Shown here piece by piece: positions 15,768-23,615 of a stretch of 26,958 nt of DNA. Position 1 is the first letter of the stretch; every line of letters begins with the position of its first letter. The notes beneath the pieces are model-generated. The model made no database searches and was not told the DNA's origin. It was given only the letters and a program-made list of their open reading frames with translations. Source of the DNA: a virus; IMG/VR virus record IMGVR_UViG_3300027907_000044, positions 1 to 26,958 of that record; one strand, written 5' to 3'. A program made the position numbers and the translations under genes.

Positions 15768-16769
15768 TTACTGTAGATTGCCCAAGGCTTGTTGTTGGGC
15801 CACCCAATGAGCCAACTTTCTAAAGCTTTTGGCTACTTCGGGTGGCGGTTCGGGCGGGCCTGTCGCCCGACCTCCGTTGTTCGATTGGTAGCGAGCGGCC
15901 TGCGCGGCCTTCTCGGCTTGCTGCGCGGGCGTAAGGATCGGACTGGTAGTCTGCCTAATTGCAGGGGACGGCGCGGGGCTGACCCCTAGGCCGGCCTGAA
16001 TCTGAGAAATCAGGTTGTAAGTCGCTTCAATGGAAACGTTTGGATTATTACCGGCCAGCTTTTGCGCGAGCGCCGACTTTTGCTGAAAGTCAGGCTCGGC
16101 GCCGTACTTGGCCTGAAGCGCAAAGGCCTCTCCGTGTTTGCGGGCGTCTTGGATCTGCGGCAAGTGGTTCCGCATTTCGGCTTGCATTTCCGCCTTCGCG
16201 GCCGCGATCGCGTCGGCCCTGACCGCTTGCGCGTAAGCCGCGCGCCCTTCTTCGTCTTCGAGGTCAAAGCGGCTGTAATCCGGTTCGGCGGGCTTCGCCG
16301 GCGCGCCGCTCAAGACCTCCATTAAAGGTCGGCCGGTCATCAAGGATTGAAGCATGGCGGTCTGCAATTGATTTTGCTGCGCAAGCTCGGCCCTTAACTG
16401 CGCGATCATTTCCGATTCGGTCGGCGCTGTAACGACTGGCGCGACTGGCGCGGCCGGGACTTCGGCGACCGGATCGGGAGGCGCTTCGATCGGTTTAAAT
16501 CGAATCTTCCCGCTCTTTTCGTTTAGGTCCATTTCGACCTTGGAGGGGTCAACGCCTGGGTAGAGCTTGTTAAAAGGCGTGCGCTGCGGGATCGGAGCTT
16601 CCGATTCGCGTTCAGCGATAAGTCTATCAACGGGCGTTGCGGCCTCGGCCGCCGCGACTTGTAGCGGCGTTTGAGCCGTACCGGCGAATTCAAGCCCGCC
16701 GCCCGGTCCTGACTTTATCGAAAACTTTTGCACCCCTAAGCCTTGTCCGGCTGGCGCTTGCACTTTCAT
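15768..16769 (-). CDS. Scaffolding protein
   Basis: Protein of 333 residues with the usual scaffold profile: Ala/Pro/Gln/Glu-rich, mostly helical, with probable coiled coil at about 120-155 and 180-230, and a small basic C-terminal region (KSFRKLAHWVAQQQ) suitable for capsid binding. The start at 16769 is preferred because GAGG lies 5 bases upstream. An extension to 16889 would overlap the upstream gene and has no ribosome site. It directly precedes the major capsid gene (19-base gap), the standard order. It has no recognisable protease domain. Confidence 0.8.
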   Translation of the reverse strand: MKVQAPAGQGLGVQKFSIKSGPGGGLEFAGTAQTPLQVAAAEAATPVDRLIAERESEAPIPQRTPFNKLYPGVDPSKVEMDLNEKSGKIRFKPIEAPPDPVAEVPAAPVAPVVTAPTESEMIAQLRAELAQQNQLQTAMLQSLMTGRPLMEVLSGAPAKPAEPDYSRFDLEDEEGRAAYAQAVRADAIAAAKAEMQAEMRNHLPQIQDARKHGEAFALQAKYGAEPDFQQKSALAQKLAGNNPNVSIEATYNLISQIQAGLGVSPAPSPAIRQTTSPILTPAQQAEKAAQAARYQSNNGGRATGPPEPPPEVAKSFRKLAHWVAQQQALGNLQ

Positions 16770-16854
16770 AGATACCTCAATGCGCGCTAAGCTGACGCGC
16801 GGATTATTGGCTCGTTTATCTTTGGTGTCAAATAGATACGCGGAAAACTTAAAG

Positions 16855-17310
16855 TTATGGTTTAAGTCTGTCGTCTTTACTTGAAACAAGCGGAGTGTCG
16901 GATAGCGGCGTCAAGGCCTCCGGTTTGAGATTCCCAAAGGCGTCAAGTAGGCCGCGCTCCGCAACGGCATTGCGCATAAACTGCTTCGACTCCTCGGCGA
17001 ATTTAGCGTCACGCGCCGCGGCGGCGGCATTCGCCATCGCCTTCATCCCATCGGCGTCCGTTCTGTCGCCGACGCGAGTCAGTTTTCTCTTTTTCATACT
17101 CTTATTAAGCTGTGATTCGGATGTGAAATATCCGTGGTTTTCAAGGACATGGCCGGCCCATAAGGAGTCAGGTCGCATTACGGGCTTCGACCATACGAAG
17201 GGCGCCGGGATGTCGCACGCTGGACAGGCGTGATGCTCATCATTCGGGAGACTATTGCGAAGTATCTCGAAGCGCCCATGGCTTTCGCACTCAAACTCGA
17301 ATAGCGGCAT
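16855..17310 (-). CDS. FmdB-like zinc-ribbon protein
   Basis: Protein of 151 residues. Residues 1-40 form a compact zinc ribbon: MPLFEFEC, with C8 and H11 as one ligand pair and C29-P-A-C32 as the other, as in FmdB-type regulatory proteins, here with His in place of one Cys. The rest is helical and charged (about 70-130). Start at 17310 gives the canonical MPxxEF N-terminus; the ribosome site is modest. It lies before the scaffold gene and after an intergenic nested hairpin. Similar small zinc-ribbon proteins are frequent in phage head modules, but their role is unknown. Confidence 0.65.
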   Translation of the reverse strand: MPLFEFECESHGRFEILRNSLPNDEHHACPACDIPAPFVWSKPVMRPDSLWAGHVLENHGYFTSESQLNKSMKKRKLTRVGDRTDADGMKAMANAAAAARDAKFAEESKQFMRNAVAERGLLDAFGNLKPEALTPLSDTPLVSSKDDRLKP

Positions 17311-17318
17311 AGATTCAC

Positions 17319-17391
17319 TTTCAGGGCCAGCGAAACGGCGGTCGGCTATTCTCAATCCGCCGACCAGGCCACACGATCGCCAGCCCTGAAA
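17319..17391 (-). promoter_or_regulatory. Intercistronic nested hairpin
   Basis: The gap before the zinc-ribbon gene holds a 9-base inverted repeat, TTTCAGGGC (17319-17327) against GCCCTGAAA (17383-17391), enclosing a second one, GGTCGG / CCGACC. On the minus-strand mRNA the 3' outer arm overlaps the weak purine-rich ribosome site of the zinc-ribbon gene. It has no T-tract, so it is more likely a translation or RNA-stability element than a terminator. Inferred from pairing by eye. Confidence 0.5.
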
Positions 17392-17393
17392 CC

Positions 17394-17537
17394 TTAGTCT
17401 TCGGGATAAAGCGTTTCGATCTGGTCGCGGACCTTGAGAAGCGCGCGTTTTAACTCTTCGGCCTTTTCGGGATTTTTCACCGCTTGTTTAATCGCGGTTA
17501 AAACGACCGACACGGCCATGCTGAAAAAGAAGTCCAT
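17394..17537 (-). CDS. Small 47-residue helical protein
   Basis: A short gene below usual length cut-offs. The protein starts MDFFFSMAVSVV, has a hydrophobic N-terminal helix (about 3-20) and then a charged amphipathic helix (KNPEKAEELKRALLKVRDQIE). GGGAGG lies 3 bases before the stop-adjacent ATG and inside the end of the Acb2-like gene, which its start directly abuts. It is thus cotranslated with that gene. Comparable short proteins occur between portal and scaffold genes of other phages, but no function is known. Confidence 0.65.
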   Translation of the reverse strand: MDFFFSMAVSVVLTAIKQAVKNPEKAEELKRALLKVRDQIETLYPED

Positions 17538-17753
17538 TTAAAACCTCCCTTCAAGCGCAACGCAGTGATTAGCCTGCATGCGCGCTTCGGACAGTTTGCG
17601 AATAGCAACCGTCTTGCCTGGTCCTTCAGGTAGTACGGCGTTAAGCATCTGCGCCGAGGCTAGAAACGCGGCATTGATCTGATCGTAGACCGCGGCCTGC
17701 TCGTTCGTCGCCGCGTGATAGCTGAAAATCTCTTTTAGTTGGTCGTCTGTCAT
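17538..17753 (-). CDS. Acb2/Tad1-hairpin-like protein (candidate anti-CBASS/anti-Thoeris sponge)
   Basis: Protein of 71 residues built of two helices. From Thr16-Asn17 onward it follows the family signature: TN, a long helix (18-40), VLPEG at 40-44 with K47, then VAIRKLSEARMQAN at 49-62. This resembles the conserved P-x-G...K...(A)L.KLEEA..WANAA motif of the Acb2/Tad1 hairpin family. Known Acb2 proteins form hexamers that bind cyclic di- and trinucleotides and so block CBASS; Tad1 binds the gcADPR signal of Thoeris. Here the usual Trp is Gln60 and one Glu is Ser55, so activity is not assured. AAGGA lies about 5 bases upstream. It is placed 7 bases after the portal gene, so it would be made late or as part of the whole operon. 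Confidence 0.65.
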   Translation of the reverse strand: MTDDQLKEIFSYHAATNEQAAVYDQINAAFLASAQMLNAVLPEGPGKTVAIRKLSEARMQANHCVALEGRF

Positions 17754-17760
17754 GGTTTCC

Positions 17761-19713
17761 TTACATTATTTGGTTTGCCCCGCCGAGGATCTGCATGAGC
17801 AGGTCTTGTTCGGAGAGGCCTTCTCCCGGCTGGCCGACTGACGGCTGACCGGGAACCTGTTGCGGCGCGAGCTGGCCAGCGAGCGCGGGCGGAAGGCCTG
17901 CTCCCGCGCCAGCGGGCGCCAGGGTTTGCTGTAGTTCAGGTTGAATCGAGAGCGCGGGCGTAAAGAAGCGCCCTACGTCTTGATAGTCGGGGAAGGATTT
18001 GAGAAGCCACGCGAAAAGCTCGACGAAGTTGATTCTGACAGGCGATCCCGATTGAGCCATAAGCGGGTCGAACTGGGCGGCGACTTGCGCAACTTGCGTC
18101 TTTTGCTGGCGCTCAACGTCTGGATTCGTCTTCGGGGCCGAAAAGTAGCTGACCGTGACGTCCGTTTCGGCCTGTATCTCAGCGTGGGAGTATTCCCGCC
18201 ATTCCGTACTGAGAAGCCCTACAATCTGCGCCACATCGCTCTGAACGCGATTGGCCTTTAAATGCTGAAGGACTTGGCGGGCGATCTCAGTTACGCCGGC
18301 CTCAACGTTCGAGATTTTATCGTCCGCCTTCAGGCGCATCACGTTGACTTGCGTGGTAACGACGCCGGCCGGCGTCCGGCTTGCGGGCGTTTCGCCCTGG
18401 AATATCGCGTCGGCGCCCGTCGCCTTCGCGCCGTCCTGCGCAACGGATTGCTCCAAAATTAAGTTATCGCGGTTGAGCTGCGGATTGTCGATCGCGAACA
18501 GGTCGCCGTTCCGCTCCATCCGTATCACGCTCAGATTCGGCAGGCTTGCGAAATCGTCTAGGGCTTCCTTTGCTACGCCCGCCGTCGCGCCGTACATGTT
18601 CTTTTGCGCTCGAACGTTTTGTATTTGCTGCGTGCGGATACGATTTGTCTGAAGCTGCGAATCCTTGAGCTGGCGCGCTACGCCGATTGGATAGAGCAGG
18701 CCTTCAGCGCGAAGAAACTGGATCATCACGAACGGAAGGCCGTCAAGATACGGGTAGCGCCACGGCTCGACGTCAAGCGGATACGGCAGGCCCTCGGCCA
18801 TTGTCATTACCTGACGATACCCCTTATCCCATATCTCCCATATGGCGATAGAGGATTCTTCAGGAATCCTGACCGCTAGGTCTTTGCCGAACATTCCGCC
18901 CGCGCTGAATCGCGCGTCATTTCTGAACGCTGACCGGCTTGTCAGGTTGTGGGATGCGGCGCCGGATTCGATGAGCCTCGTCACTTTTGGATCATAGCGC
19001 TTGTTGGCAACAACATTTGCGATTGGAATCCAAGTGCGGCGCGCCGCCCACCGGCCTGTTCGTGGTGTGCCGTCCCGGCCGGTCAGGTCGTGAAGGAAAT
19101 CATGCGGATCGACCCATTCCACAACGCAGGCGTCTCGCTTTACGTAGTCCCGATACTCGATATTGCCGTGGGACTTGCGGCGGGCTTCGTCTACTTCGAC
19201 CACGTAGGACGTTTCCGCTATTCCGTGGCCGAGTACCACAACGTCATCGACTACCTTTTTGACCTGTTCGGTCATCTCCCGTTCGGTCCACTCGTAGTTG
19301 AGTTGGGACGTGTGGATCTCGGCCGCGTTCACGTCGCCGGGCCGATTCGGCTTAGGCTTGACCTTGAATTCGATCTTGCCGTTGAGCAGGAACGGCATGT
19401 AGGCCGACGCGATGGTCTGAACGATGTTGTTCGTATAGACACTCGTAATCGTGTCGCTGTACAGATCCCATCCGTTTTTCCCGGTATCTTCAAACTGCCA
19501 CTGACGGCCATTAAACCAATTGCGATAGGCCGCCCAATGCCGATCTCCGTTGTCGGATTCCATTCGCATATGGAGCGTTTTCATCAGACGCGACATCCAA
19601 AGCGGGCCGTCTTTTTCGGCGTCCCCGGTTTCTTCTACAGTTGGCGCCGAAGCGCTATTGACGCGCATCCTATCGATGGTATTTCCGCTTGGCGGTCTGT
19701 ACTTACGTGGCAT
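17761..19713 (-). CDS. Portal protein
   Basis: Protein of 650 residues forming the ring at the capsid vertex through which DNA enters and leaves. Evidence is size, position directly after TerL, and sequence: an N-terminal mixed region with RNWFNGRQW and VYTNNIVQTIASAYMPFLL, a central segment with WVDPHDFLHDLTGRDG and GRWAARRTWIP, and a helical part with QLKDSQLQTNRIRTQQIQN (stem/clip type). The last about 50 residues are Pro/Gln/Gly-rich and probably disordered. GGAG lies 7 bases before the ATG. Three bases separate it from the TerL stop. Confidence 0.85.
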   Translation of the reverse strand: MPRKYRPPSGNTIDRMRVNSASAPTVEETGDAEKDGPLWMSRLMKTLHMRMESDNGDRHWAAYRNWFNGRQWQFEDTGKNGWDLYSDTITSVYTNNIVQTIASAYMPFLLNGKIEFKVKPKPNRPGDVNAAEIHTSQLNYEWTEREMTEQVKKVVDDVVVLGHGIAETSYVVEVDEARRKSHGNIEYRDYVKRDACVVEWVDPHDFLHDLTGRDGTPRTGRWAARRTWIPIANVVANKRYDPKVTRLIESGAASHNLTSRSAFRNDARFSAGGMFGKDLAVRIPEESSIAIWEIWDKGYRQVMTMAEGLPYPLDVEPWRYPYLDGLPFVMIQFLRAEGLLYPIGVARQLKDSQLQTNRIRTQQIQNVRAQKNMYGATAGVAKEALDDFASLPNLSVIRMERNGDLFAIDNPQLNRDNLILEQSVAQDGAKATGADAIFQGETPASRTPAGVVTTQVNVMRLKADDKISNVEAGVTEIARQVLQHLKANRVQSDVAQIVGLLSTEWREYSHAEIQAETDVTVSYFSAPKTNPDVERQQKTQVAQVAAQFDPLMAQSGSPVRINFVELFAWLLKSFPDYQDVGRFFTPALSIQPELQQTLAPAGAGAGLPPALAGQLAPQQVPGQPSVGQPGEGLSEQDLLMQILGGANQIM

Positions 19714-19716
19714 GAG

Positions 19717-21594
19717 CTATCTCCTTTTGAAAACTCCGCGCTTTTTCAGGTCGCCTATCGAGCCGGGCGGCGGCTGTGGTTTCGGTATGTAGTAGTGGAC
19801 TTTTAGCGATATGTTGACGCCGATCATTGCGCACATCGCTAGATCGTCGTTGTATCCAGGCTCAGCGCCAAGCTCGCCATCTTCCATTTCAACGAAATGC
19901 TCAAGCTGTTCAAGTAAAAGCGGCGTCCTAAGTAGGATCTCGCCCTCTCTAATGCGGTAATCCAGGCCGGCTACGATTGTCGCCTTGTTTGAATCGTTCG
20001 TGACAAATCCAGGCTCGTCAGCGGGCTTCTTGTCGTAAGCGTTAAACTTGAAATAAAGCCGTTCGTATTTCAGATCCTTGTGCAGTTTCAGGCAGATGAC
20101 GAAGCCGCCCCGCTCATTTCTTTCAGGGCCGAGCAGGGCCATGTTGTAGAAGGTCGCGACGTAATAGAGCAGTTCGGCGAATATATCCGGCTTTGTAATC
20201 TTGCTATAGGACGCGACCTCGCGCAGATACGGCGATTCTTCAGAGACGGCCAACACTAGAAACGCCGAGGGGTCGCTATTCGGATTGCCGAGGGCCGGAT
20301 CGGCCGCGACAACATATTGCACGCCGTCTTGGCGGCTCTCGTAAACCGCAATCGGCCCGTATTCGTCGGGCTTAAACTTCGAGGAAATGTCCTGATCGTC
20401 AGGATTGTGAATGTAGTTATAGCGGCGCGGCTGTAGGCCTTCTTCTTCGACGAGTCGGCGCATCAGGGCAATTGAGCGCAGATCGAAACAATTGCGGCCC
20501 GTTGCCTCGAAGCCTTGTTGCGGTGTTAATGGAAATTCCCTACGGAAAACCGCCTTGTCTCCACGGCAAGGGCCGTCGATATATTGCCTGCGCCAGTTCA
20601 GCCGCGCCACCAATTCCCGGTCGGCCCACTTGTCGCCCCATTTTTCGTAAAGCTCCGGATACCATTCAATGAGCTGTTTTCTGATTACCTTGGATTCGGC
20701 AAGCTCGTTGCCCCATCTGGTCGGCACGCCGGACGCTTCCTCGGCTTCGCACAGTTCCAGGGTCGCGCCTTCAGGCAGCGGCGCCCGGTACTCGTCAGAT
20801 CCGACAGCGGGGAAGAATACCGGCCGATAGCCGCCCTGTCCTTTAACCGACTCATCCCACATTTTCGCGATTTCGTTTAGGCCATTTGGAGTCGTCTCTA
20901 TAATGACAATCGAACCGGGCAGCATTGGAACGGCGTGCGCCAGCGAGCTAAGCAGGGTATTTACGCTGACCTTTGGCTTCTGGTCCATGTAGAAGGCGGC
21001 TTCGGACAAGTGAACATATTGAATCGTGTAGGACCGGCCGACGCTGACCTTTTTACAGGTAAAGAACATCATTCGGCTATCCTGACCCTTGCCAGGCTTG
21101 CGGTCCCTGCGCGTCCCGCCGCGCGCTGTCGGATTGCCGAAATTGACCAGATTTTTATTCTCGTTCTTGACGGCCGGCGTCAGAAGCGGGTCGGCTTCTT
21201 CCATTGCGGCCCGAATGCGGCTCGAAAAATTCGTGACCGATTCGAGATCCTGAGTGATTACAAGGGCGTTTCGATTCGGCCGCAGCGTTATTAGCCAGTA
21301 ATAGAAGAATAGAATTAGCGTCGAGACGCCGCCCTGTCGAATCTTATCGACCAGGATTCTGACCGGGACGCCTTTGGCCAATTCTTCGAGGATTATTTCA
21401 AGCAGCCGAAGCTGGATCCGATTGAGGATAAACGGGACCGATCGGCCATCTTTTGTAGTGATGGTGATGTTGCAGGCGCAGTAGACCGGGAAATCCCAGT
21501 CTCGCAGATCCGCGAAACGCCTATCAACATAGGCGTCTCCCTCGGCCTGGTAGGCCTGATACTCCCGCATGATCCTCGCCGGATCGACGATCAT
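19717..21594 (-). CDS. terL: Terminase large subunit
   Basis: Protein of 625 residues, the ATPase/nuclease motor that packages DNA. The ATPase half shows a Walker A of the terminase type, KIRQGGVST (84-92), and a Walker B region YVHLSEAA (193-200), followed by a coupling-like IIETTPNG (231-238). The nuclease half has the acidic residues expected of the RNase H fold: D432 in VAADPALG, E491 in GPERNE, and D583/D584 in YNDDLAM. Start supported by GGA 5 bases upstream. It follows the 86-aa DUF1737-like gene, not TerS directly. Confidence 0.9.
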   Translation of the reverse strand: MIVDPARIMREYQAYQAEGDAYVDRRFADLRDWDFPVYCACNITITTKDGRSVPFILNRIQLRLLEIILEELAKGVPVRILVDKIRQGGVSTLILFFYYWLITLRPNRNALVITQDLESVTNFSSRIRAAMEEADPLLTPAVKNENKNLVNFGNPTARGGTRRDRKPGKGQDSRMMFFTCKKVSVGRSYTIQYVHLSEAAFYMDQKPKVSVNTLLSSLAHAVPMLPGSIVIIETTPNGLNEIAKMWDESVKGQGGYRPVFFPAVGSDEYRAPLPEGATLELCEAEEASGVPTRWGNELAESKVIRKQLIEWYPELYEKWGDKWADRELVARLNWRRQYIDGPCRGDKAVFRREFPLTPQQGFEATGRNCFDLRSIALMRRLVEEEGLQPRRYNYIHNPDDQDISSKFKPDEYGPIAVYESRQDGVQYVVAADPALGNPNSDPSAFLVLAVSEESPYLREVASYSKITKPDIFAELLYYVATFYNMALLGPERNERGGFVICLKLHKDLKYERLYFKFNAYDKKPADEPGFVTNDSNKATIVAGLDYRIREGEILLRTPLLLEQLEHFVEMEDGELGAEPGYNDDLAMCAMIGVNISLKVHYYIPKPQPPPGSIGDLKKRGVFKRR

Positions 21595-21604
21595 CTTTAT
21601 CCGG

Positions 21605-21865
21605 TCAACGGGAACGAGTTGTGGGCTTGTCGCGTTCAGGTTTCTTTACCTCTTCTTTAGTTACAGATTCAGCCTTCTGTGGAAGCGGGGATTCCGGCTC
21701 ATAGAGCGCCATCGCTTGCGTGAAGGAAATGGGCTGATTGAGCGTTTCGGAGACTTGGAGGCTACCCCACGGCTGCCAGCCAAGGCCGATTCGCTCGTTT
21801 ACATCTTCGACCACGTTCATCCGCTTGGTGTGGCTGATAATCATGTACTGGATTACTTTTCTCAT
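21605..21865 (-). CDS. DUF1737-like small protein
   Basis: Protein of 86 residues. Residues about 1-52 fit DUF1737: two strands (VIQYMIISH), a helix (VVEDVNERIGLGWQPWGSLQV) with the characteristic GWQPxG, and a later QAMALY. The C-terminal third is a charged, probably disordered tail (KPERDKPTTRSR). It overlaps the small terminase gene by 4 bases (ATGA) and sits between the two terminase genes. DUF1737 proteins are small single-domain proteins of unknown function; a link to packaging is only suggested by position. Confidence 0.7.
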   Translation of the reverse strand: MRKVIQYMIISHTKRMNVVEDVNERIGLGWQPWGSLQVSETLNQPISFTQAMALYEPESPLPQKAESVTKEEVKKPERDKPTTRSR

Positions 21866-22302
21866 TCTTCGATCTCTCCCTCTATTACAGTTGACCGAAT
21901 ATCGAAAAGCCCGCCAAGCTCGCTTGCGCGCTCGCGGTCGCGCAAATCCTCGAACGTGTGGCGGACTTCGTGTTGATGGCGGTGTTTCAGGTCGCCGGTG
22001 ATCTGCGCCAATACGCGCCAGGCCGTCAGTCGTTCCCGGTCCTTGCCCTTCGTGGCTATTGCGACCAGATCGGTTATCCCGGCGCCGTGAATCGCAGCCG
22101 AGGCCTGCGCGAACGTGATCTGTCGGACTTGGGCTATAAAGGCCGGTTCGTTGATGAGCTGGACGGTATCAGAGACGGACAGGCCAGCCTCGGCGGCGAT
22201 CTCCCTGATACTGTTCGTTCTGGCCAGCGGAAAGGCGACGGCGAGCAGTAGTTTTTCGCGTGATTCTTGCGGGATCACGCGCTCAAGCGATTCACTCTTC
22301 AT
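21862..22302 (-). CDS. terS: Terminase small subunit
   Basis: Protein of 146 residues that would recognise the packaging site and form a ring. Residues about 30-50 (NSIREIAAEAGLSVSDTVQLI) are a helix-turn-helix; the middle is helical and would oligomerise, and the C-terminus is acidic (VIEGEIEE) as in TerS tails that contact TerL. The start at 22302 is used because GGA lies 9 bases upstream; the longer frame to 22359 lies inside the previous gene. It overlaps the end of that HTH gene by 11 bases. Identity rests on context and fold pattern rather than a strong family motif. Confidence 0.75.
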   Translation of the reverse strand: MKSESLERVIPQESREKLLLAVAFPLARTNSIREIAAEAGLSVSDTVQLINEPAFIAQVRQITFAQASAAIHGAGITDLVAIATKGKDRERLTAWRVLAQITGDLKHRHQHEVRHTFEDLRDRERASELGGLFDIRSTVIEGEIEE

Positions 22303-22609
22303 CGAATTCAATCCATTTTGAGCCAACGTCGTACATTTGATAGGACCGGACCACGCCAAGGCCTTCCAATAGCTTCGGGCCGAATCCCTTTTTGCCGCTC
22401 AATACCTCGCCGAGCATTTGCGCGCTGATGTCGAGCTTAGCGGCCAGGTCGGCGATGTATCTTTCGCCGCTCCGCAGTTTCATAAGGATGTCACGGAGGC
22501 CATTTTCGTCCACGGAAATAACGCGCTGCGGTGTATCAAGGGGAAGCTCCGGCGCGTATTGATCCACATCGACAGTTTTTTTAGGTTTTGGTGTCTTTTT
22601 TCGGGCCAT
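22292..22609 (-). CDS. HTH DNA-binding protein at the head of the late operon
   Basis: Protein of 105 residues. The N-terminus is basic (ARKKTPKPKK). Residues about 45-90 form an XRE-like helix-turn-helix (ERYIADLAAKLDISAQMLGE, then VLSGKKGFGPKLLEGLGV). It is the first gene of the late operon, starting 9 bases after the -10 box, with no Shine-Dalgarno site, so its mRNA is probably leaderless. It overlaps TerS by 11 bases. It could repress or activate its own promoter, or be a second packaging-site binding protein. The sequence does not decide between these. Confidence 0.7.
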   Translation of the reverse strand: MARKKTPKPKKTVDVDQYAPELPLDTPQRVISVDENGLRDILMKLRSGERYIADLAAKLDISAQMLGEVLSGKKGFGPKLLEGLGVVRSYQMYDVGSKWIEFDEE

Positions 22610-22618
22610 TTCGCGCCA

Positions 22619-22647
22619 ATAGTGGGGAAACTAATGCGCGTTGTCAA
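22619..22647 (-). promoter_or_regulatory. Late-operon promoter
   Basis: On the minus strand a perfect TTGACA (22647-22642), a 17-base spacer and CACTAT (22624-22619; 3 of 6 matches, at the conserved A, A and T) form a sigma70-like promoter. Transcription would start near 22612, only about three bases before the ATG of the 105-aa HTH gene, so the message is predicted to be leaderless. It stands directly after a terminator that isolates it from the upstream small genes. Confidence 0.65.
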
Positions 22648-22662
22648 GGAATGCTGAGATTA

Positions 22663-22691
22663 AAACAAAATGGCCGCCTTTACGGGCGGCC
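22663..22691 (-). terminator. Terminator of the leftward small-gene operon
   Basis: A perfect 7-base stem GGCCGCC (22672-22678) / GGCGGCC (22685-22691) with a 6-base loop is followed on the minus strand by ATTTTGTTTT. It lies about 35 bases after the stop of the 76-aa gene and just before the late promoter. Confidence 0.75.
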
Positions 22692-22725
22692 GAATCAGCA
22701 CTCTATTTAGCAGTTCTGAAGGATT

Positions 22726-22956
22726 CTATGCGGGATTCGATTTTGAATCAACGTTGGACCGGATGAACTGTATAGGGTCTTTTGACTCGAGCGATTCGGC
22801 CATCAATTCCGAAAGCCAAGCAAAGGCAGCATTCCAGCCGTTCATAAATACCAGTCGGACTTCATCGCCGTAGGCATTCCCGCACACCTTATACTTCTCC
22901 CATGCCTCTTGCGCCGGATGCTCAACGGGTAGGCTCTCGATGTCAATCTGTGCCAT
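22726..22956 (-). CDS. Hypothetical small protein
   Basis: Protein of 76 residues with no recognised family. It is acidic at the N-terminus (MAQIDIESLPVE), with a central amphipathic segment (VRLVFMNGWNAAFAWLSELMAESL) that could pack as a helical hairpin. The phrase FMNGWNAA resembles small phage proteins in which a GW(N/D)AA helix recurs, though these have no known function. AGAGG lies 5 bases upstream. It overlaps the preceding gene by 14 bases and is the last gene before a terminator. Confidence 0.6.
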   Translation of the reverse strand: MAQIDIESLPVEHPAQEAWEKYKVCGNAYGDEVRLVFMNGWNAAFAWLSELMAESLESKDPIQFIRSNVDSKSNPA

Positions 22957-23320
22957 TTTTACCTCTCATTCCTACGGCCTTCAGGCTGAGCGCCTTCGAG
23001 GCCTTCACGGCGCGCGGCCGCAAGGCGATCAATAGTTTTGTAATACGCTGAATCTGCTCGAAGTCTTCGTTTTCCTGCGAGACGAGCGCCCTAAGATACG
23101 TTCTCAGCGCCGCGTATGTTACTAGAAGCTCGTCGGCGTCGAAACCGAGCGAGTAGAGCAGATCCGGCGTGCGCTCTGGCTCGCCGTAAGGCTGGCCGGT
23201 TTTCGATTCCCAGTATTCTTTTACTTCGACAGTGGTGGCCGAGTCATCGCCGGACTTGCTGCGATTTATATTCTCGTAGGCTTTCTCAAGGTAGCCGATC
23301 GTGTTTTCTTCAATGCCCAT
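22943..23320 (-). CDS. Hypothetical helical protein
   Basis: Protein of 125 residues, family not recognised. It is predominantly helical, acidic in the first half and basic in the last 30 residues (ALRPRAVKASKALSLKAVGM). The start at 23320 is preferred, since AAGGA lies 8 bases upstream; the ATG at 23329 has the same site directly touching it. It overlaps the previous gene by 11 bases and the next by 14, so it belongs to a tightly packed leftward operon of small, probably early, genes. Confidence 0.6.
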   Translation of the reverse strand: MGIEENTIGYLEKAYENINRSKSGDDSATTVEVKEYWESKTGQPYGEPERTPDLLYSLGFDADELLVTYAALRTYLRALVSQENEDFEQIQRITKLLIALRPRAVKASKALSLKAVGMRGKNGTD

Positions 23321-23603
23321 TTGTTCCATCCTTTTGTGTGATTTCAGATACTTCGACCTCCCCGAACATCCGGTAGAGGTCTTTGACCAGTGCGGTCAGC
23401 GCTTCAGTCTCCGCGAGCATTACAGCCGGGACCAGCTTTACAGCTCGCTCAAGTAGGGCGCTGACCTTGATTTCGACGGCCGAGTATCGCGGATCGGCGC
23501 CAGGCTGAAAGGCCTCGCTGTGGGCGGCTGCCTTCAGCTGCTTTAGCTTTAGAATAAAAGACAATACCACGTCGGTCGTAAAGGTGTCCTTGCTGTAACT
23601 CAT
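23310..23603 (-). CDS. Hypothetical helical protein
   Basis: Protein of 97 residues, family not recognised. It looks all-helical (VVLSFILKLKQLKAAAHSE, then VSALLERAVKLVPAVMLAE), suggesting a bundle or dimer. The start at 23603 follows AAGGAG, though the gap of 3 bases is short. Longer frames upstream run through a hairpin and are rejected. It lies directly after a terminator-like hairpin (23616-23659), so its expression may depend on read-through or antitermination. Confidence 0.6.
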   Translation of the reverse strand: MSYSKDTFTTDVVLSFILKLKQLKAAAHSEAFQPGADPRYSAVEIKVSALLERAVKLVPAVMLAETEALTALVKDLYRMFGEVEVSEITQKDGTNGH

Positions 23604-23615
23604 AGTCTCCTTGAA

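Noticed and set aside
18949-19806. 285-codon plus-strand frame
   Set aside because: It is the antisense shadow of the portal gene, has no ribosome site and no protein-like domain pattern.
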